From: Psychroserpens damuponensis
Lineage (GTDB): Bacteria; Bacteroidota; Bacteroidia; Flavobacteriales; Flavobacteriaceae
Assembly (NCBI RefSeq): GCF_000826655.1
Contig: NZ_JXJO01000003.1
Location: 62,001 to 126,000, forward strand
Reading direction: 5' to 3'
Length of the DNA stretch: 64,000 bases
Below the pieces are notes generated by a model. It was not told the DNA's origin. It ran no database searches and saw only the letters and a program-made list of their open reading frames with translations. Shown here piece by piece: positions 33,833-43,466 of the stretch. Within the stretch, counting starts at the first letter, position 1. Every line of letters begins with the position of its first letter. Both the position numbers and the translations under genes were made by a program.

Positions 33833-35722
33833 ATGAAACACATTTTATCAACGTTTGCATTAGGCGCTTTATTATTCTCTTGTGGAGGATCAAAATCTAC
33901 TGTAAATGATTTGGCGACAGCCAACCCAATTTCTACAGCAATACACCTATCATCTGTTAAAGACGATAAAGCACCTGTGACCATAAATCCAGGTCGATTT
34001 GTTGAAGAGACAGTAACCTATAGGTTGCCTAAAGTTGTTCAAGGAACGTACTCTATTAGTAATTTTGGTAAATATATAGATGGTTTTAAGGCCTTAGATT
34101 ACAACGGTAATGAAATGACAGTAACTCGTGTAGATGACAACACTTGGACGATAGCTGATGCAAAAAATCTTGATAAAATAGAATATTTAGTTAACGATAC
34201 GTTTGATCAAGAAGCTGTTGGAGGCATTGGAGGTGAACAACCTTTTTCACCTTCAGGAACTAATATAGAACCCGATAATTATGTGCTTAATCTTCATGGG
34301 TTTATTGGATATTTTGATTCTTTAAAAAATGCACAATATACTTTAGATGTGACCGCTCCAGCAAATTTTGTACGTACATCTGCGTTACAAACTACAAATA
34401 CAACCTCTAGTAGTGATGGTACTCAAATTACTACATCTTATGTGGCTCCACGTTATTTTGATATTACCGATAACCCAATGATGTATGGGAAATTAGATGT
34501 TGAAGAGTTTATGGTTGGTGATATCAACATTGTGTTGAGTGTGTATTCACCAAATAACATGCATACTGCAGTAAGTATGAAGGAGACGGTTTTTAATATG
34601 ATGGAGGCTCAAAAATCGTATTTAGGCGATGTAAACACGACACCTCGTTATGACATTTATTTATATTTATCTGATGGTAGCCAAGGTGCACCTAAAGGCT
34701 TTGGTGCTTTAGAGCATCATACCTCTACAGTTGTTGTATTGCCAGAGCAATCGACAAAAGATCAATTAGCTGCATCAATTATAGATGTTGTTGCGCATGA
34801 GTTTTTTCATATTGTAACGCCTTTATCTGTTCATTCTGAAGATGTGCATTATTTTGATTATTATGAACCTACTTTTTCTAAACATTTATGGATGTATGAA
34901 GGTGTAACCGAGTATTTTGCTCAGCATTTTCAAGTGTATGAAGGATTAGTAGATGCAGAGACTTTTTATAATACGATGGATCAAAAAATTAGAGGTTCAT
35001 TACGAATGGATGACACCATGAGTTTCACAACAATGAGTGAAAATGTTATTGATGAGCCATATGCATCTAATTATTATAATGTGTATCAAAAAGGAGCATT
35101 AATTGGTATGTGTATTGATATTTTAATGCGTGAAGAGAGTAATGGTAATAGAAGTATGTTATCACTAATGAAAGAATTATCTGCTAAATATGGTAAAGAA
35201 AAACCATTTGTAGACGATAATTTGATTGCAGAAATTACTGCAATGACTTACCCATCAGTAGGAGCGTTTTTAAATACGCATGTGGTTGGTACAACTCCAA
35301 TTGATTATAGTATGTATTTTGAGAAGGCAGGTTTGCAATATAAAGATGTGAATGTAGAAACCTCTTTTATACAAGATGGTAACGGATTTATTTTTGATGG
35401 AGATCGAGAAAAAATGGTGATTTTCTTTTCTGAAGGAGTAAAGAATAATAGTTTTTGGTCAGACCAAGGTGTATTGCCAGGTGATGTTATAAAAACGGTG
35501 AATGGAGAAGCGTTAACAGTAGTTAATGCTCAAGCTGTGATTGGCGCAATGTATCAATGGGCTCCTGGTCAAGACATTACTGTTGTGCTTGATAGAGATG
35601 GAAGTGAAGTGGTTATTGAAACAACATTAACTCAAGCTTATACAATGGTTGTGAAATTAGTAGAAATGGAAAACGCAACTGCTAAACAAATTGAGTTAAG
35701 AAAAGCTTGGTTAAAGGGCTAA
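33833..35722 (+). CDS. M61 glycyl-aminopeptidase-like lipoprotein with PDZ domain
   Basis: 629 residues from ATG 33833, where a lipoprotein signal (LLFSCGG) begins directly. An N-terminal beta domain precedes the peptidase. The gluzincin motif HEFFH (His codon at 34796) and the downstream glutamate ligand in YEGVTEYFAQHF are intact, so it should be an active zinc peptidase. The C-terminus holds a PDZ-like domain (DQGVLPGDVIKTVNGEAL). Likely anchored in the cell envelope, cutting peptides in the periplasm or at the surface. Single-gene unit with promoter and terminator. Confidence 0.9.
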   Translation: MKHILSTFALGALLFSCGGSKSTVNDLATANPISTAIHLSSVKDDKAPVTINPGRFVEETVTYRLPKVVQGTYSISNFGKYIDGFKALDYNGNEMTVTRVDDNTWTIADAKNLDKIEYLVNDTFDQEAVGGIGGEQPFSPSGTNIEPDNYVLNLHGFIGYFDSLKNAQYTLDVTAPANFVRTSALQTTNTTSSSDGTQITTSYVAPRYFDITDNPMMYGKLDVEEFMVGDINIVLSVYSPNNMHTAVSMKETVFNMMEAQKSYLGDVNTTPRYDIYLYLSDGSQGAPKGFGALEHHTSTVVVLPEQSTKDQLAASIIDVVAHEFFHIVTPLSVHSEDVHYFDYYEPTFSKHLWMYEGVTEYFAQHFQVYEGLVDAETFYNTMDQKIRGSLRMDDTMSFTTMSENVIDEPYASNYYNVYQKGALIGMCIDILMREESNGNRSMLSLMKELSAKYGKEKPFVDDNLIAEITAMTYPSVGAFLNTHVVGTTPIDYSMYFEKAGLQYKDVNVETSFIQDGNGFIFDGDREKMVIFFSEGVKNNSFWSDQGVLPGDVIKTVNGEALTVVNAQAVIGAMYQWAPGQDITVVLDRDGSEVVIETTLTQAYTMVVKLVEMENATAKQIELRKAWLKG

Positions 35723-35745
35723 TAACTTATCATTATTAATTATTG

Positions 35746-35779
35746 AAAAGCCGATAGACATTACTGTTTATCGGCTTTT
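35746..35779. terminator. Terminator between M61 peptidase and histidine kinase genes
   Basis: An 11-bp stem AAAAGCCGATA / TATCGGCTTTT with a 12-base loop; symmetric A/T ends suit both strands of the convergent pair. Confidence 0.85.
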
Positions 35780-35811
35780 GGTTTCTTAAAAATCAACTAT
35801 TTCAACAATAG

Positions 35812-36999
35812 TTATTTAGCAAGAGTAAATGAAAATGTACTTCCTACACCTTCTGTGGATTCTACGGAAATATCACCACCCAATTTCTCAACTAAATCTT
35901 TTACAGTACTTAAACCAATTCCGGTACTTGATTTTCCGAAGTCATTTTTAACCGTTTTAAAAATTTCAAAAATGTCCTCTTGTTTGTCTTTTGGAATGCC
36001 AATACCATTATCCCTAACACTAAACTTGTGCTTAAACAAATTAGATGTATAGGTGATTTCAATCAAACGATTAGGTTTATCGTTATATTTTAGAGCATTG
36101 TCAACGAGGTTTATTAATATTTGAGACAGTGCCGCTTTATTAATATTATAGACAATTAAATCATTAGGAAAAATTAATTCATCAGTTTTAGAGATGAGTA
36201 TTTGTTTTATATCTTCGGAAAGTTCATCAAGTCTAACATCTTCTCTTTTTGATTTTAAAAGGTCATCGGCTTTATAATGTAATAAAATACCATCTATATA
36301 ATCACTAAGCACTTTAGTGGATTCTTCAATGTATTTAATATACTCAATAGATTCTTTAGATAATTTGTTTGCATCGTCATCACGAAGTAAATCGGTAAGT
36401 GAAATAATATTTGCCAAAGGTGATTTTAAATCATGAGACACATGACTTGCAAATGAATTAAGTTTACTATTTCGTTTTTCTAATTCTTGTTTCGCTTTTT
36501 CAAGTACTGTGTTTTTCTTTCGTAGTTCAAAAAGATTAATCACTTGTTTACTTAAAGTTCTTAAAGCCTCAATTTGGGTCGTACTAAGTACTCTAGGTTT
36601 GTGATCAAAAACGCAAAGACTGCCTAATTGATAACCTTCCGGATTTATTAAAGGCATACCAGCATAAAAAATAGCATCTAGGTCTGTAATTAAAGGATTG
36701 TTTATAAAACGTTCATCTAAGCGAGCATCAGGAACTATTAAGATGTCATCTTGTAAAATAGCATGTCCACAAAAAGAAATATCTCTTGGAGAATCTCTAA
36801 AAGGAATGCCGTAATGTGACTTAAAATAGTTTCGGTTTTCATCAAGCACTGTGATTAATGAAATAGGAACATCACAAATATTGGCAATTAATTTAGTAAT
36901 ATTATCATAGTCACTTTCAGGAAGTGAGTCTAAAATATTATAAGATTTTACTGCATCTAAACGCTGTAGCTCATTTTCTGGTACTTTTGGGCTTTGCAT
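35812..36999 (-). CDS. GAF-domain sensor histidine kinase
   Basis: 395 residues, no membrane helix, so a cytoplasmic kinase. GAF domain at about 20-155 (PISLITVLDENRNYFKSHYG, FCGHAILQDDILIVPDA, FYAGMPL). A coiled coil leads to HisKA with the phospho-acceptor H189 in SHVSHDLKSPLANI. The HATPase domain has the N box NLVDNALKYN, the G1 box DNGIGIP and the G2 box STGIGLSTV. No receiver domain or regulator gene is adjacent, so the partner is unknown. Two CTTCGGAA octamers are within the gene. Confidence 0.92.
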   Translation of the reverse strand: MQSPKVPENELQRLDAVKSYNILDSLPESDYDNITKLIANICDVPISLITVLDENRNYFKSHYGIPFRDSPRDISFCGHAILQDDILIVPDARLDERFINNPLITDLDAIFYAGMPLINPEGYQLGSLCVFDHKPRVLSTTQIEALRTLSKQVINLFELRKKNTVLEKAKQELEKRNSKLNSFASHVSHDLKSPLANIISLTDLLRDDDANKLSKESIEYIKYIEESTKVLSDYIDGILLHYKADDLLKSKREDVRLDELSEDIKQILISKTDELIFPNDLIVYNINKAALSQILINLVDNALKYNDKPNRLIEITYTSNLFKHKFSVRDNGIGIPKDKQEDIFEIFKTVKNDFGKSSTGIGLSTVKDLVEKLGGDISVESTEGVGSTFSFTLAK

Positions 37000-37057
37000 G
37001 TCGTTAATTAATTTGGGTGAAATATGTACGTAATATAAATGTTATTGGTTTTGTAAT

Positions 37058-37822
37058 TTAAAATCCTTCAAAAACCCCTAATCCAAACAGGGCAAAATCG
37101 TATTTTACAGGATCTTTAGGGTCTAGTTTTCTTAAGGCTGAATCGAGTTCAAATAAGGCTTTACCATCATTTTGTTTACGTGTTAATAGTTTTAATTTTC
37201 TAGCTACATTTCCTGAATGTACATCTAAAGGGCATGATAAAAGAGCAGGAGATATGCTGTTCCAAATTCCAAAATCTACACCGTGATTATCTTGTCTTAC
37301 CATCCAACGTAAATACATGTTAATGCGTTTGGCTGCTGAATTTTTAAGCGGATCACTTACATGCTTTTTAGTACGTTCTAAATGATTAATCTCAAAAAAA
37401 ATAGTTTTAAAATCATGAATGGCTTCTTGAAGATTTTGCGTTTTTAAATTTTTAGAAAACACAGATTCTAATCCGTTATGATTCGTATAAATATGTTTTA
37501 AACTGGTTATAAACTGAATAAAATCATTACCATTAAAAGTTCTGTGAACAAACGGCAAGAGTTTTTCTAAATCTGCGTCTTCGTGATTTATAACAAAATC
37601 GTGAGGCGATTGATCGAGAAAATTCATCATTTTACTAGCGTTATTGATGATGCTTTTACGATTTCCCCAAGCAATAGTTGCCGTTAAAAACCCTGAAATT
37701 TCAATATCTTTCTTTTTAGAAAATTGATGTGGAATTTGAATAGGATCACTCTCAATAAATCTAGGATGATTGTATTGTTCTACTTTAGTGTCTAGAAATT
37801 CTTTGAGATCTTTTTTGTTCAA
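37058..37822 (-). CDS. TIGR02757 family protein
   Basis: 254 residues. Matches the TIGR02757 (DUF2400) family by IEISGFLTATIAWGNRKSIINNASKMM, FVHRTFNGNDFIQF, KRINMYLRWMVRQDNHGVDFGIW and LDVHSGNVARKLKLLTRKQNDGKALFELDSALRKLDPKDPVKYDFALFGLGV. All-helical, related in layout to HhH-GPD DNA glycosylases (the LDPKDPVKYDFALFGLG end), but no catalytic motif is sure. Role unknown; possibly DNA repair. Confidence 0.88.
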   Translation of the reverse strand: MNKKDLKEFLDTKVEQYNHPRFIESDPIQIPHQFSKKKDIEISGFLTATIAWGNRKSIINNASKMMNFLDQSPHDFVINHEDADLEKLLPFVHRTFNGNDFIQFITSLKHIYTNHNGLESVFSKNLKTQNLQEAIHDFKTIFFEINHLERTKKHVSDPLKNSAAKRINMYLRWMVRQDNHGVDFGIWNSISPALLSCPLDVHSGNVARKLKLLTRKQNDGKALFELDSALRKLDPKDPVKYDFALFGLGVFEGF

Positions 37823-37899
37823 GTGTTTATAACGTTTTTTTATTAAATTTATGTTTCTTTACAACATAAATTAACATCAATAAAGACTTAAAATTCTTG

Positions 37900-37907
37900 T
37901 ATTTTTG
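37900..37907 (+). promoter_or_regulatory. -7 element for the small lipoprotein gene
   Basis: TATTTTTG (TAnnTTTG). It overlaps an upstream in-frame TTG at 37905, so the start codon is ATG 37926, with a leader of about 12-15 bases. Confidence 0.5.
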
Positions 37908-37925
37908 CCATATAAACTAATTTTT

Positions 37926-38381
37926 ATGAAATCTTTAATATACCTATTCGCCTGTTCATTTTTGCTCTTGTTCTCTTGTGAGCGTGTTAAAAATAAGACG
38001 CATGAAACCATAAATGCTGGAGGTGAAGTTGTTGGGAAATCTGCTACAGAGTTTGTTGAGGGTATATCTGAAGGTATAGATGAAACCTTAGAGGCCAAAA
38101 TAAAATTATCACCTCTTTTAGTAGAAAACGGATTGGCTACAGGAAAGTTTGAGATTACTGATAACCCATTAGGAGGTAAAGATAATTTACTAACGTTATA
38201 CCTTATTTTTAATAGAGATTTTAATGAGATACTTAGAATAAAAGTTTATGATAAAAACGGACTAGAAACAGGTCGTGCTAAATTAGAAATTAATGAAATT
38301 AAGGGTGATGCTGGCTATTTTGATTTCACCTTTGGAAAACGTGTTCAAATAGAAAATAGAAGTCTCATTGTAATTGAGTAA
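37926..38381 (+). CDS. Small lipoprotein, unknown function
   Basis: 151 residues from ATG 37926. The signal ends in the lipobox LFSC (C18 likely lipidated). The N-terminal part after it is charged (ERVKNKTHETINAGGEVVGKSATEFVEGISEGI). The second half reads as a beta-rich domain (LLTLYLIFNRDFNEILRIKVYDKNGLETGRAKLEIN). No family recognised. Convergent with the LolD-like gene. Confidence 0.7.
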   Translation: MKSLIYLFACSFLLLFSCERVKNKTHETINAGGEVVGKSATEFVEGISEGIDETLEAKIKLSPLLVENGLATGKFEITDNPLGGKDNLLTLYLIFNRDFNEILRIKVYDKNGLETGRAKLEINEIKGDAGYFDFTFGKRVQIENRSLIVIE

Positions 38382-38398
38382 GTATTAAGACTGGTGTT

Positions 38399-38436
38399 GG
38401 GATAATTTTGTGGTATTACCTGATAATCATTATCCC
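38399..38436. terminator. Possible hairpin terminator between lipoprotein and LolD-like genes
   Basis: GGGATAAT / ATTATCCC arms are 22 bases apart and overlap the stop codon of the minus-strand gene. No clear T run follows, so this is weak. Confidence 0.3.
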
Positions 38437-39092
38437 ATAATTTTACCGTCAACCATGGTTAACTTACGATCTGCCATATCAGCTAATTCGTCGTTATGTG
38501 TAACGATTACGAAAGTTTGTCCAAATTCATCACGCAGCTTAAAAAAGAGATTATGAAGATTTTCGGCAGCTTCACTATCTAGGTTTCCTGAAGGTTCATC
38601 GGCAAAAATTAAACTGGGATTATTAACTAAAGCTCTTGCTACAGCAACGCGCTGTTGTTCGCCTCCTGAGAGCTCATTAGGCTTGTGATGGTATCGATGA
38701 GAAAGTCCTAAAAAGTCTAATAATTCTTTGGCGCGAGTTTCGGCTTGCGATTGCGATTTTCCGAAGATATAAGCAGGAATACACACGTTTTCTAAAGCTG
38801 TAAATTCTGGTAATAATTGATGAAATTGAAATATAAACCCGATATGTTCATTTCTAAATTTAGCTAAAGCCTTGTCTCCTAATTGCGGAATTGATACATT
38901 ATTAATCACTAACTCACTAGCTGTGTTTTTATCAATTTGATCTAAAGTACCAATTATTTGAAGTAGTGTCGTTTTTCCTGCTCCAGAAGCACCAACAATA
39001 GACACAACTTCTCCTTTTTTTATGGCTAAATCTACACCTTTTAAAACCTGTAGATCTCCGTAATATTTATGTATGTTTTTTGCTTTAATCAT
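38430..39092 (-). CDS. LolD/MacB-type ABC transporter ATP-binding protein
   Basis: 220 residues. Walker [10 protein letters not shown] at 34-42, Q-loop [17 protein letters not shown], signature [15 protein letters not shown], Walker [16 protein letters not shown]-loop VTHND. The [15 protein letters not shown] wording is typical of LolD, the ATPase that releases lipoproteins from the inner membrane. No permease gene is next to it, which is common for Bacteroidetes lolD. It starts 50 bases downstream of the DUF5916 gene. A MacB-like function cannot be excluded. Confidence 0.88.
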   Translation of the reverse strand: MIKAKNIHKYYGDLQVLKGVDLAIKKGEVVSIVGASGAGKTTLLQIIGTLDQIDKNTASELVINNVSIPQLGDKALAKFRNEHIGFIFQFHQLLPEFTALENVCIPAYIFGKSQSQAETRAKELLDFLGLSHRYHHKPNELSGGEQQRVAVARALVNNPSLIFADEPSGNLDSEAAENLHNLFFKLRDEFGQTFVIVTHNDELADMADRKLTMVDGKIMG

Positions 39093-39142
39093 GTTATTAG
39101 AATGAATCTCGAAAATACTACTTTAATCTGACTTATTGTAAT

Positions 39143-41644
39143 TTATAAATAGCGAGAACTGCTTTGATTAAACTGGGAGATACTACTTAGTTTATCAATG
39201 TTTTTGTCGTTCTTTTTAAAGATCCCTTTTAAATTATTGTAATCTATAAAATATTGTAAGCGTAAAGAAAACGAGTGTAAAATTGGCTCTTCAAAAAGAG
39301 TGTTTAAACTTTGACTATAACGTCTAGAAGCCTCTCTATCGCTATTAAATAATTGATTTCTATATAAAGCTGTTAAAAAACTTCCTGGAGCAAATTGCCA
39401 GGTATAGTTTAGGTCCAAATTCCATGTACTAAAATTTATGTCAGAGCTATCTAAGCCTAAACTGTCATAAGTGCTGCCTGTGTTTTGAAGCTGGCCATTT
39501 TCTTCTAAAAAATACACATTGTCTTCATATTCTACTGTAGACCAATAATTTCTAAAGGTTAATCCTAATGCGTGAAATGGGTTAAAGTTATAAGTGCCAC
39601 GTACTTGATTTACAATGGTTGTTTGATTTCGTTGTCCAAACACAATCTCATCATCTAAGCTGTTAGAGTTATTTGCAAAGCCTCGATCTTTATAAACTTT
39701 ATTAATATCAAATGAATAGATCACTAAAAAGTTATCGTTAATTCTAACTCTTGGGTCTAGACCAAGCCAATATTCTTTGGTGTCTCTACCATCTTCAAAA
39801 AACAACACACCTCCAACATTAATATCATAAGCAAAGGTTTTATTATAATTTGATGAGAAGTATAGGCTACCATTTGCACGATTTTCATATACAAAAAAGC
39901 GATTATCTTTTCTAGCTTCAAAATAATCATATTGTTTGCCTGCTAGCAAATTTAAATTACCACCAAAACCATGTAGTTTATCTTTAAGCTGAAAGTTGAT
40001 GTTTCCTCCAAAACCGAACCCAGTAAACTCATCAGGATTAGCTAATCGTGTGTAGTTAATATAAGTGCTCCAATTTCTACTAATAAAGTTTTTGGTAGGT
40101 TCAAAAATTCTGTGGCTAAAATCAACTCCAAAATTATTGTAGTTATTTCTATTAAGCAATCCTAAATCATTGATATCAAATTTAGTATCTGCATAACTGT
40201 GATCAAAACTATATCTATAATTTCCATGGGTTTTGCTAATAAGAGCAAATGTGCTATAACCAGACGTTGTACCTTCTACATGATTAACATGACTCATTTT
40301 TGCTTGGCCATATATGTTATACGTGTTTCTTTTATTGGTGAGATCTGCAATTAAAGCTGTTACATTTGCATCTCTAAAATGACCATCTCTAGTTACATTT
40401 GTGTTCACCAAACTAATTGATGAGTTTTTATTAAACTGCTGGTCTAAAACCAATATATTATAGTTTGAGAGCGGTTCTATAAGTTGTTCTCTATGGTCTC
40501 CAGTAATTGTATCTCTCGATGTAGCGTATGTTTTTTCTGTTACTGCATTAAAAAACCCAATTCCAAGACCGTTTTTTGTTCGTCCAGAAATTTTAGCTGC
40601 ATTTAATACTTTTACAGTGTGAGGTCTATCAATAATGACTTCATTATCATTGAGTGTTACATTTCCGCTAGGTCTACTACCTACACGTCTAGAAAAAAAT
40701 AAGTTACCTTTACTAAAGAGGTCAACACCTTCGGTAAAAAATTGTCGCTGCTCAGAAAACGTTTGTTCAAAAGGCCCTAAGTTTAATGATAAGTTATCAA
40801 AACCAGCTTGGCTAAAATCGGGTACCAAAGTCATATCAAGTGTGAAATTTTCTGTGATTCCATATTTTACATCTAGGCCAAATTTTAAATCGGTTTCTGT
40901 TACGCCATCAAAACTGTTTATAATTCCTGTAGAAAACGGATAAAAAGCCAGTCGAGTAGGAGGTTCTATATTTTGAATTCCGGTGAGTTCACCATGATAT
41001 AAGCTCGTGTTTCCTATGGTGATGTCTATAGGATTCCAGGTATATTGAGAGCGATGACGTCTAAATTGCCTATGAAATTGGATGCCCCAAGTTTGTATAT
41101 CTTGGTTAGAAAACCGAAGGCATCGATACGGGATTTCCATCTCTACAACCCAACCATCATTGTTAATTTTAACTTTACTGTCCCAAACAGCATTCCATCC
41201 AAAATCTTCACCGTTACTAGGCGTTGCTAGAGCATCTGCTTGAGTTCCAGAGCTAAATACAAAAAACTCTGTGTCATTTTGGGCATCGTTATTTGGGTTC
41301 AGGATGAGCCCAAAAAAGTCGGCTTGACCAAAATCATCTCTACTTGTTAATTGACTCATTATTTTAGTAGGATCATCATATAAATATGCAGCGACATAAA
41401 TAGCTTTGTCGTCATAGGTCATTTTTATAATGCTGCGATTTTCTAGAGAATCTTTAACACCTGCATCTGGTTTAAATTGAGTAAACCCTTTTGCTTCTTT
41501 TGCAGTTTGCCAAACCGCATCATTTAAAATACCATCAATTTTTGGAGGAGTTGTAGTGCGTTCTATTTGTAATTGTTTTTTCTCTTGCGCGTATGAGTAG
41601 TTGCATAGCAGCAATAAGGCAGCAAAGAATGTTTGAAAATTCAT
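39143..41644 (-). CDS. DUF5916 protein: CBM9-like domain plus outer-membrane barrel
   Basis: 833 residues. The signal peptide ends SYAQ (20). A CBM9-like domain (about 28-210) reads PPKIDGILNDAVWQTAKEAKGFTQFKPD, then DDKAIYVAAYLYD and GWVVEMEIPYRCLRF. The rest is a large beta barrel with SFSRRVGSRP-type wording (LFFSRRVGSRPSG) and FTEGVDLF, hallmarks of DUF5916. The last strand ends in SQFNQSSSRYL. Outer membrane; the natural ligand is unknown, although CBM9 folds bind sugars and heme-like groups. Own -7 element upstream. Confidence 0.88.
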   Translation of the reverse strand: MNFQTFFAALLLLCNYSYAQEKKQLQIERTTTPPKIDGILNDAVWQTAKEAKGFTQFKPDAGVKDSLENRSIIKMTYDDKAIYVAAYLYDDPTKIMSQLTSRDDFGQADFFGLILNPNNDAQNDTEFFVFSSGTQADALATPSNGEDFGWNAVWDSKVKINNDGWVVEMEIPYRCLRFSNQDIQTWGIQFHRQFRRHRSQYTWNPIDITIGNTSLYHGELTGIQNIEPPTRLAFYPFSTGIINSFDGVTETDLKFGLDVKYGITENFTLDMTLVPDFSQAGFDNLSLNLGPFEQTFSEQRQFFTEGVDLFSKGNLFFSRRVGSRPSGNVTLNDNEVIIDRPHTVKVLNAAKISGRTKNGLGIGFFNAVTEKTYATSRDTITGDHREQLIEPLSNYNILVLDQQFNKNSSISLVNTNVTRDGHFRDANVTALIADLTNKRNTYNIYGQAKMSHVNHVEGTTSGYSTFALISKTHGNYRYSFDHSYADTKFDINDLGLLNRNNYNNFGVDFSHRIFEPTKNFISRNWSTYINYTRLANPDEFTGFGFGGNINFQLKDKLHGFGGNLNLLAGKQYDYFEARKDNRFFVYENRANGSLYFSSNYNKTFAYDINVGGVLFFEDGRDTKEYWLGLDPRVRINDNFLVIYSFDINKVYKDRGFANNSNSLDDEIVFGQRNQTTIVNQVRGTYNFNPFHALGLTFRNYWSTVEYEDNVYFLEENGQLQNTGSTYDSLGLDSSDINFSTWNLDLNYTWQFAPGSFLTALYRNQLFNSDREASRRYSQSLNTLFEEPILHSFSLRLQYFIDYNNLKGIFKKNDKNIDKLSSISQFNQSSSRYL

Positions 41645-41721
41645 TGGATTGTTGATTGATGATTAGTGACTTTATTAAAATAAAGACACCAATAAATTTA
41701 GCGTGTTACAGTTAGGCGTTA

Positions 41722-41729
41722 CAAATCTA
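41722..41729 (-). promoter_or_regulatory. -7 element for the DUF5916 gene
   Basis: On the minus strand it reads TAGATTTG (TAnnTTTG), about 78 bases before the ATG. The nearest TTG is 27 bases further upstream, longer than usual. Confidence 0.4.
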
Positions 41730-41859
41730 GCAATGAGAGCCCTTTTTTTTCATAAACAAACGTTAAAAAGCAGCTTATAATTGTCAATTATGCAATTGGA
41801 GCCTGTGTTTTGTGTGATTTTTTTTACTTATTTTTATTAAAAATTAATAGACCCATACC

Positions 41860-42456
41860 ATGCCTTATAAAAATTTTGAAGAATATAACATGCAAGTTAC
41901 AGATGACGTCAAGCAACGTTATAAGCAAATAATTGAAGAGTTAGGAGAAGATACTCAACGAGAAGGCTTGTTAAAAACACCTGAACGTGCCTCAAAAGCT
42001 ATGCAGTTTTTAACGCAAGGCTACCACCAAAATGCTGCTGAGATACTTAAAGGAGCCATGTTTAAAGAATCATATAATGATATGGTTATAGTAAAAGATA
42101 TTGAACTGTATTCACTTTGTGAGCATCATATTCTTCCTTTCTTCGGAAAAGCGCACATTGCATATATACCTAATGGACATATAGTTGGTTTAAGTAAATT
42201 ACCACGAATCGTAGATGTTTTTGCTCGAAGACTTCAAGTACAAGAACGCTTAACACATCAAATTTTAGATTGTATAAATGATACACTAAAACCTGCAGGA
42301 GTGGCAGTCGTGATAGAAGCTTCTCACATGTGTATGATGATGCGAGGTGTACAAAAGCAGAACTCGGTAACTACAACCTCAGGATTTAGAGGTGCTTTTG
42401 AAAACATAGAAACTAGAACCGAATTTCTAAACCTTATTAACGCAAAGTTGTCTTAA
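41860..42456 (+). CDS. folE: GTP cyclohydrolase I
   Basis: 198 residues. It converts GTP to 7,8-dihydroneopterin triphosphate, the first step of folate (and pterin) synthesis. The zinc ligands C87 and H90 in LCEHHILPF and C158 in [11 protein letters not shown] are all present. The ending RTEFLNLI is normal. The start [10 protein letters not shown] is as usual for flavobacterial FolE. A CTTCGGAA octamer encodes part of PFFGKAH. It is followed 54 bases later by a small membrane protein gene, then a terminator. Confidence 0.97.
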   Translation: MPYKNFEEYNMQVTDDVKQRYKQIIEELGEDTQREGLLKTPERASKAMQFLTQGYHQNAAEILKGAMFKESYNDMVIVKDIELYSLCEHHILPFFGKAHIAYIPNGHIVGLSKLPRIVDVFARRLQVQERLTHQILDCINDTLKPAGVAVVIEASHMCMMMRGVQKQNSVTTTSGFRGAFENIETRTEFLNLINAKLS

Positions 42457-42510
42457 TTTTATTTTTTGGAATACTATTTGCTTTACTATAAGTAAATTAC
42501 AATTCATTTT

Positions 42511-42807
42511 ATGACATTAGAAAACACATCCAAAACAAAAAAACTAGCTTTAAGTATATTATTTGATGCTTTAGGTTATGTTTCATTTATTTTTCCACCA
42601 TTTGATTTTGTTTGGGCACCAGCATCGGCTTGGTTAATGACCAAGCTCTATAAAGGGAAAAAGGGGAAAATAGCTGCAGCAATTTCGTTTGTAGAAGAAG
42701 CCTTACCATTTTTAGATATTGTACCTACATTTACGCTCATGTGGTTATACACGTTTGTTTTTTCTTCGGAAAAAGGAAAAGGCGAGACCGTTATCGATCT
42801 TAATTAA
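42511..42807 (+). CDS. Small membrane protein, unknown function
   Basis: 98 residues. Two or three membrane segments: ALSILFDALGYVSFIFPPFDFVWAPASAWL (about 13-42) and FLDIVPTFTLMWLYTFVF (68-85), with a basic loop KLYKGKKGKIAAA between. The C-terminus is polar (SSEKGKGETVIDLN). The pattern is well conserved in flavobacteria in my memory but has no known role. Probably cotranscribed with folE. Confidence 0.7.
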   Translation: MTLENTSKTKKLALSILFDALGYVSFIFPPFDFVWAPASAWLMTKLYKGKKGKIAAAISFVEEALPFLDIVPTFTLMWLYTFVFSSEKGKGETVIDLN

Positions 42808-42827
42808 AAATTAATATTAAATAATAA

Positions 42828-42859
42828 AAAACGCTCAACTTTTTAAAGTTGAGCGTTTT
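42828..42859. terminator. Bidirectional terminator after the folE unit
   Basis: A perfect 15-bp inverted repeat AAAACGCTCAACTTT / AAAGTTGAGCGTTTT with a 2-base spacer (the loop opens to the TTT/AAA part). It is shared with the convergent lipoprotein gene. Confidence 0.9.
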
Positions 42860-42882
42860 AATTTAATAGAGTAACCTATGTT

Positions 42883-43437
42883 TTATTGCACAGTTATTGG
42901 GAATGTTACAGAAATATCTGTTTCTCCACCAGCATTTGTGATGTCACCATTACTTACACCTTCAGCCGATTTTGCAGGCTCATGACGTAAAGTAATCGTT
43001 AAATTACCTGTTCCTGCATCTGTTGTTGTTACAGTAAATAATAATCCAACTGGGTTACCATCTTCATCCATATCTGCATAGGTTGTGCTCACTAAACCAC
43101 TAGAAAAGAAAAACTGGTGTTCATCATCTTCTTCTTCAATTTCTTCTGTAATAGACTCTGCAGGATTTTCAGTTTCGTTTAAAAGATCTAAGCTACCAGT
43201 ATACGTCGTGTTTGATACTAAAGGCGATGATACATTTATAACTGGTGCATCAGGTCCATCACCATCTAAATCTTGAGAGGTTAATGTAATTGTACTTCCT
43301 GCTGTAGTTAGAGTAGCGGTTAATGTTGTGATTATTTCTTCTTCATTAACAGGAGCAGGAGCATCATCATCACTTGAACATGATACAAAAGCTATTGATA
43401 TTAAAGCTATGGCGAATATTGATTTTAAATTTTTCAT
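42883..43437 (-). CDS. Acidic lipoprotein partner of the TonB receptor
   Basis: 184 residues. The lipobox FVSC is followed by SSDDD, a typical Bacteroidetes lipoprotein export signal for the outer membrane or surface (Cys20 lipidated, acidic residues at +3 to +5). The body is a small beta domain with an acidic loop EEIEEEDDEHQFFF. Small proteins of this kind are often paired with TonB receptors in flavobacteria; acidic and His residues would suit metal binding. It starts 29 bases after the receptor stop, in the same operon. Role inferred from position. Confidence 0.65.
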   Translation of the reverse strand: MKNLKSIFAIALISIAFVSCSSDDDAPAPVNEEEIITTLTATLTTAGSTITLTSQDLDGDGPDAPVINVSSPLVSNTTYTGSLDLLNETENPAESITEEIEEEDDEHQFFFSSGLVSTTYADMDEDGNPVGLLFTVTTTDAGTGNLTITLRHEPAKSAEGVSNGDITNAGGETDISVTFPITVQ

Positions 43438-43466
43438 TATTTATAATTTTAATGTTATTTGTTTGT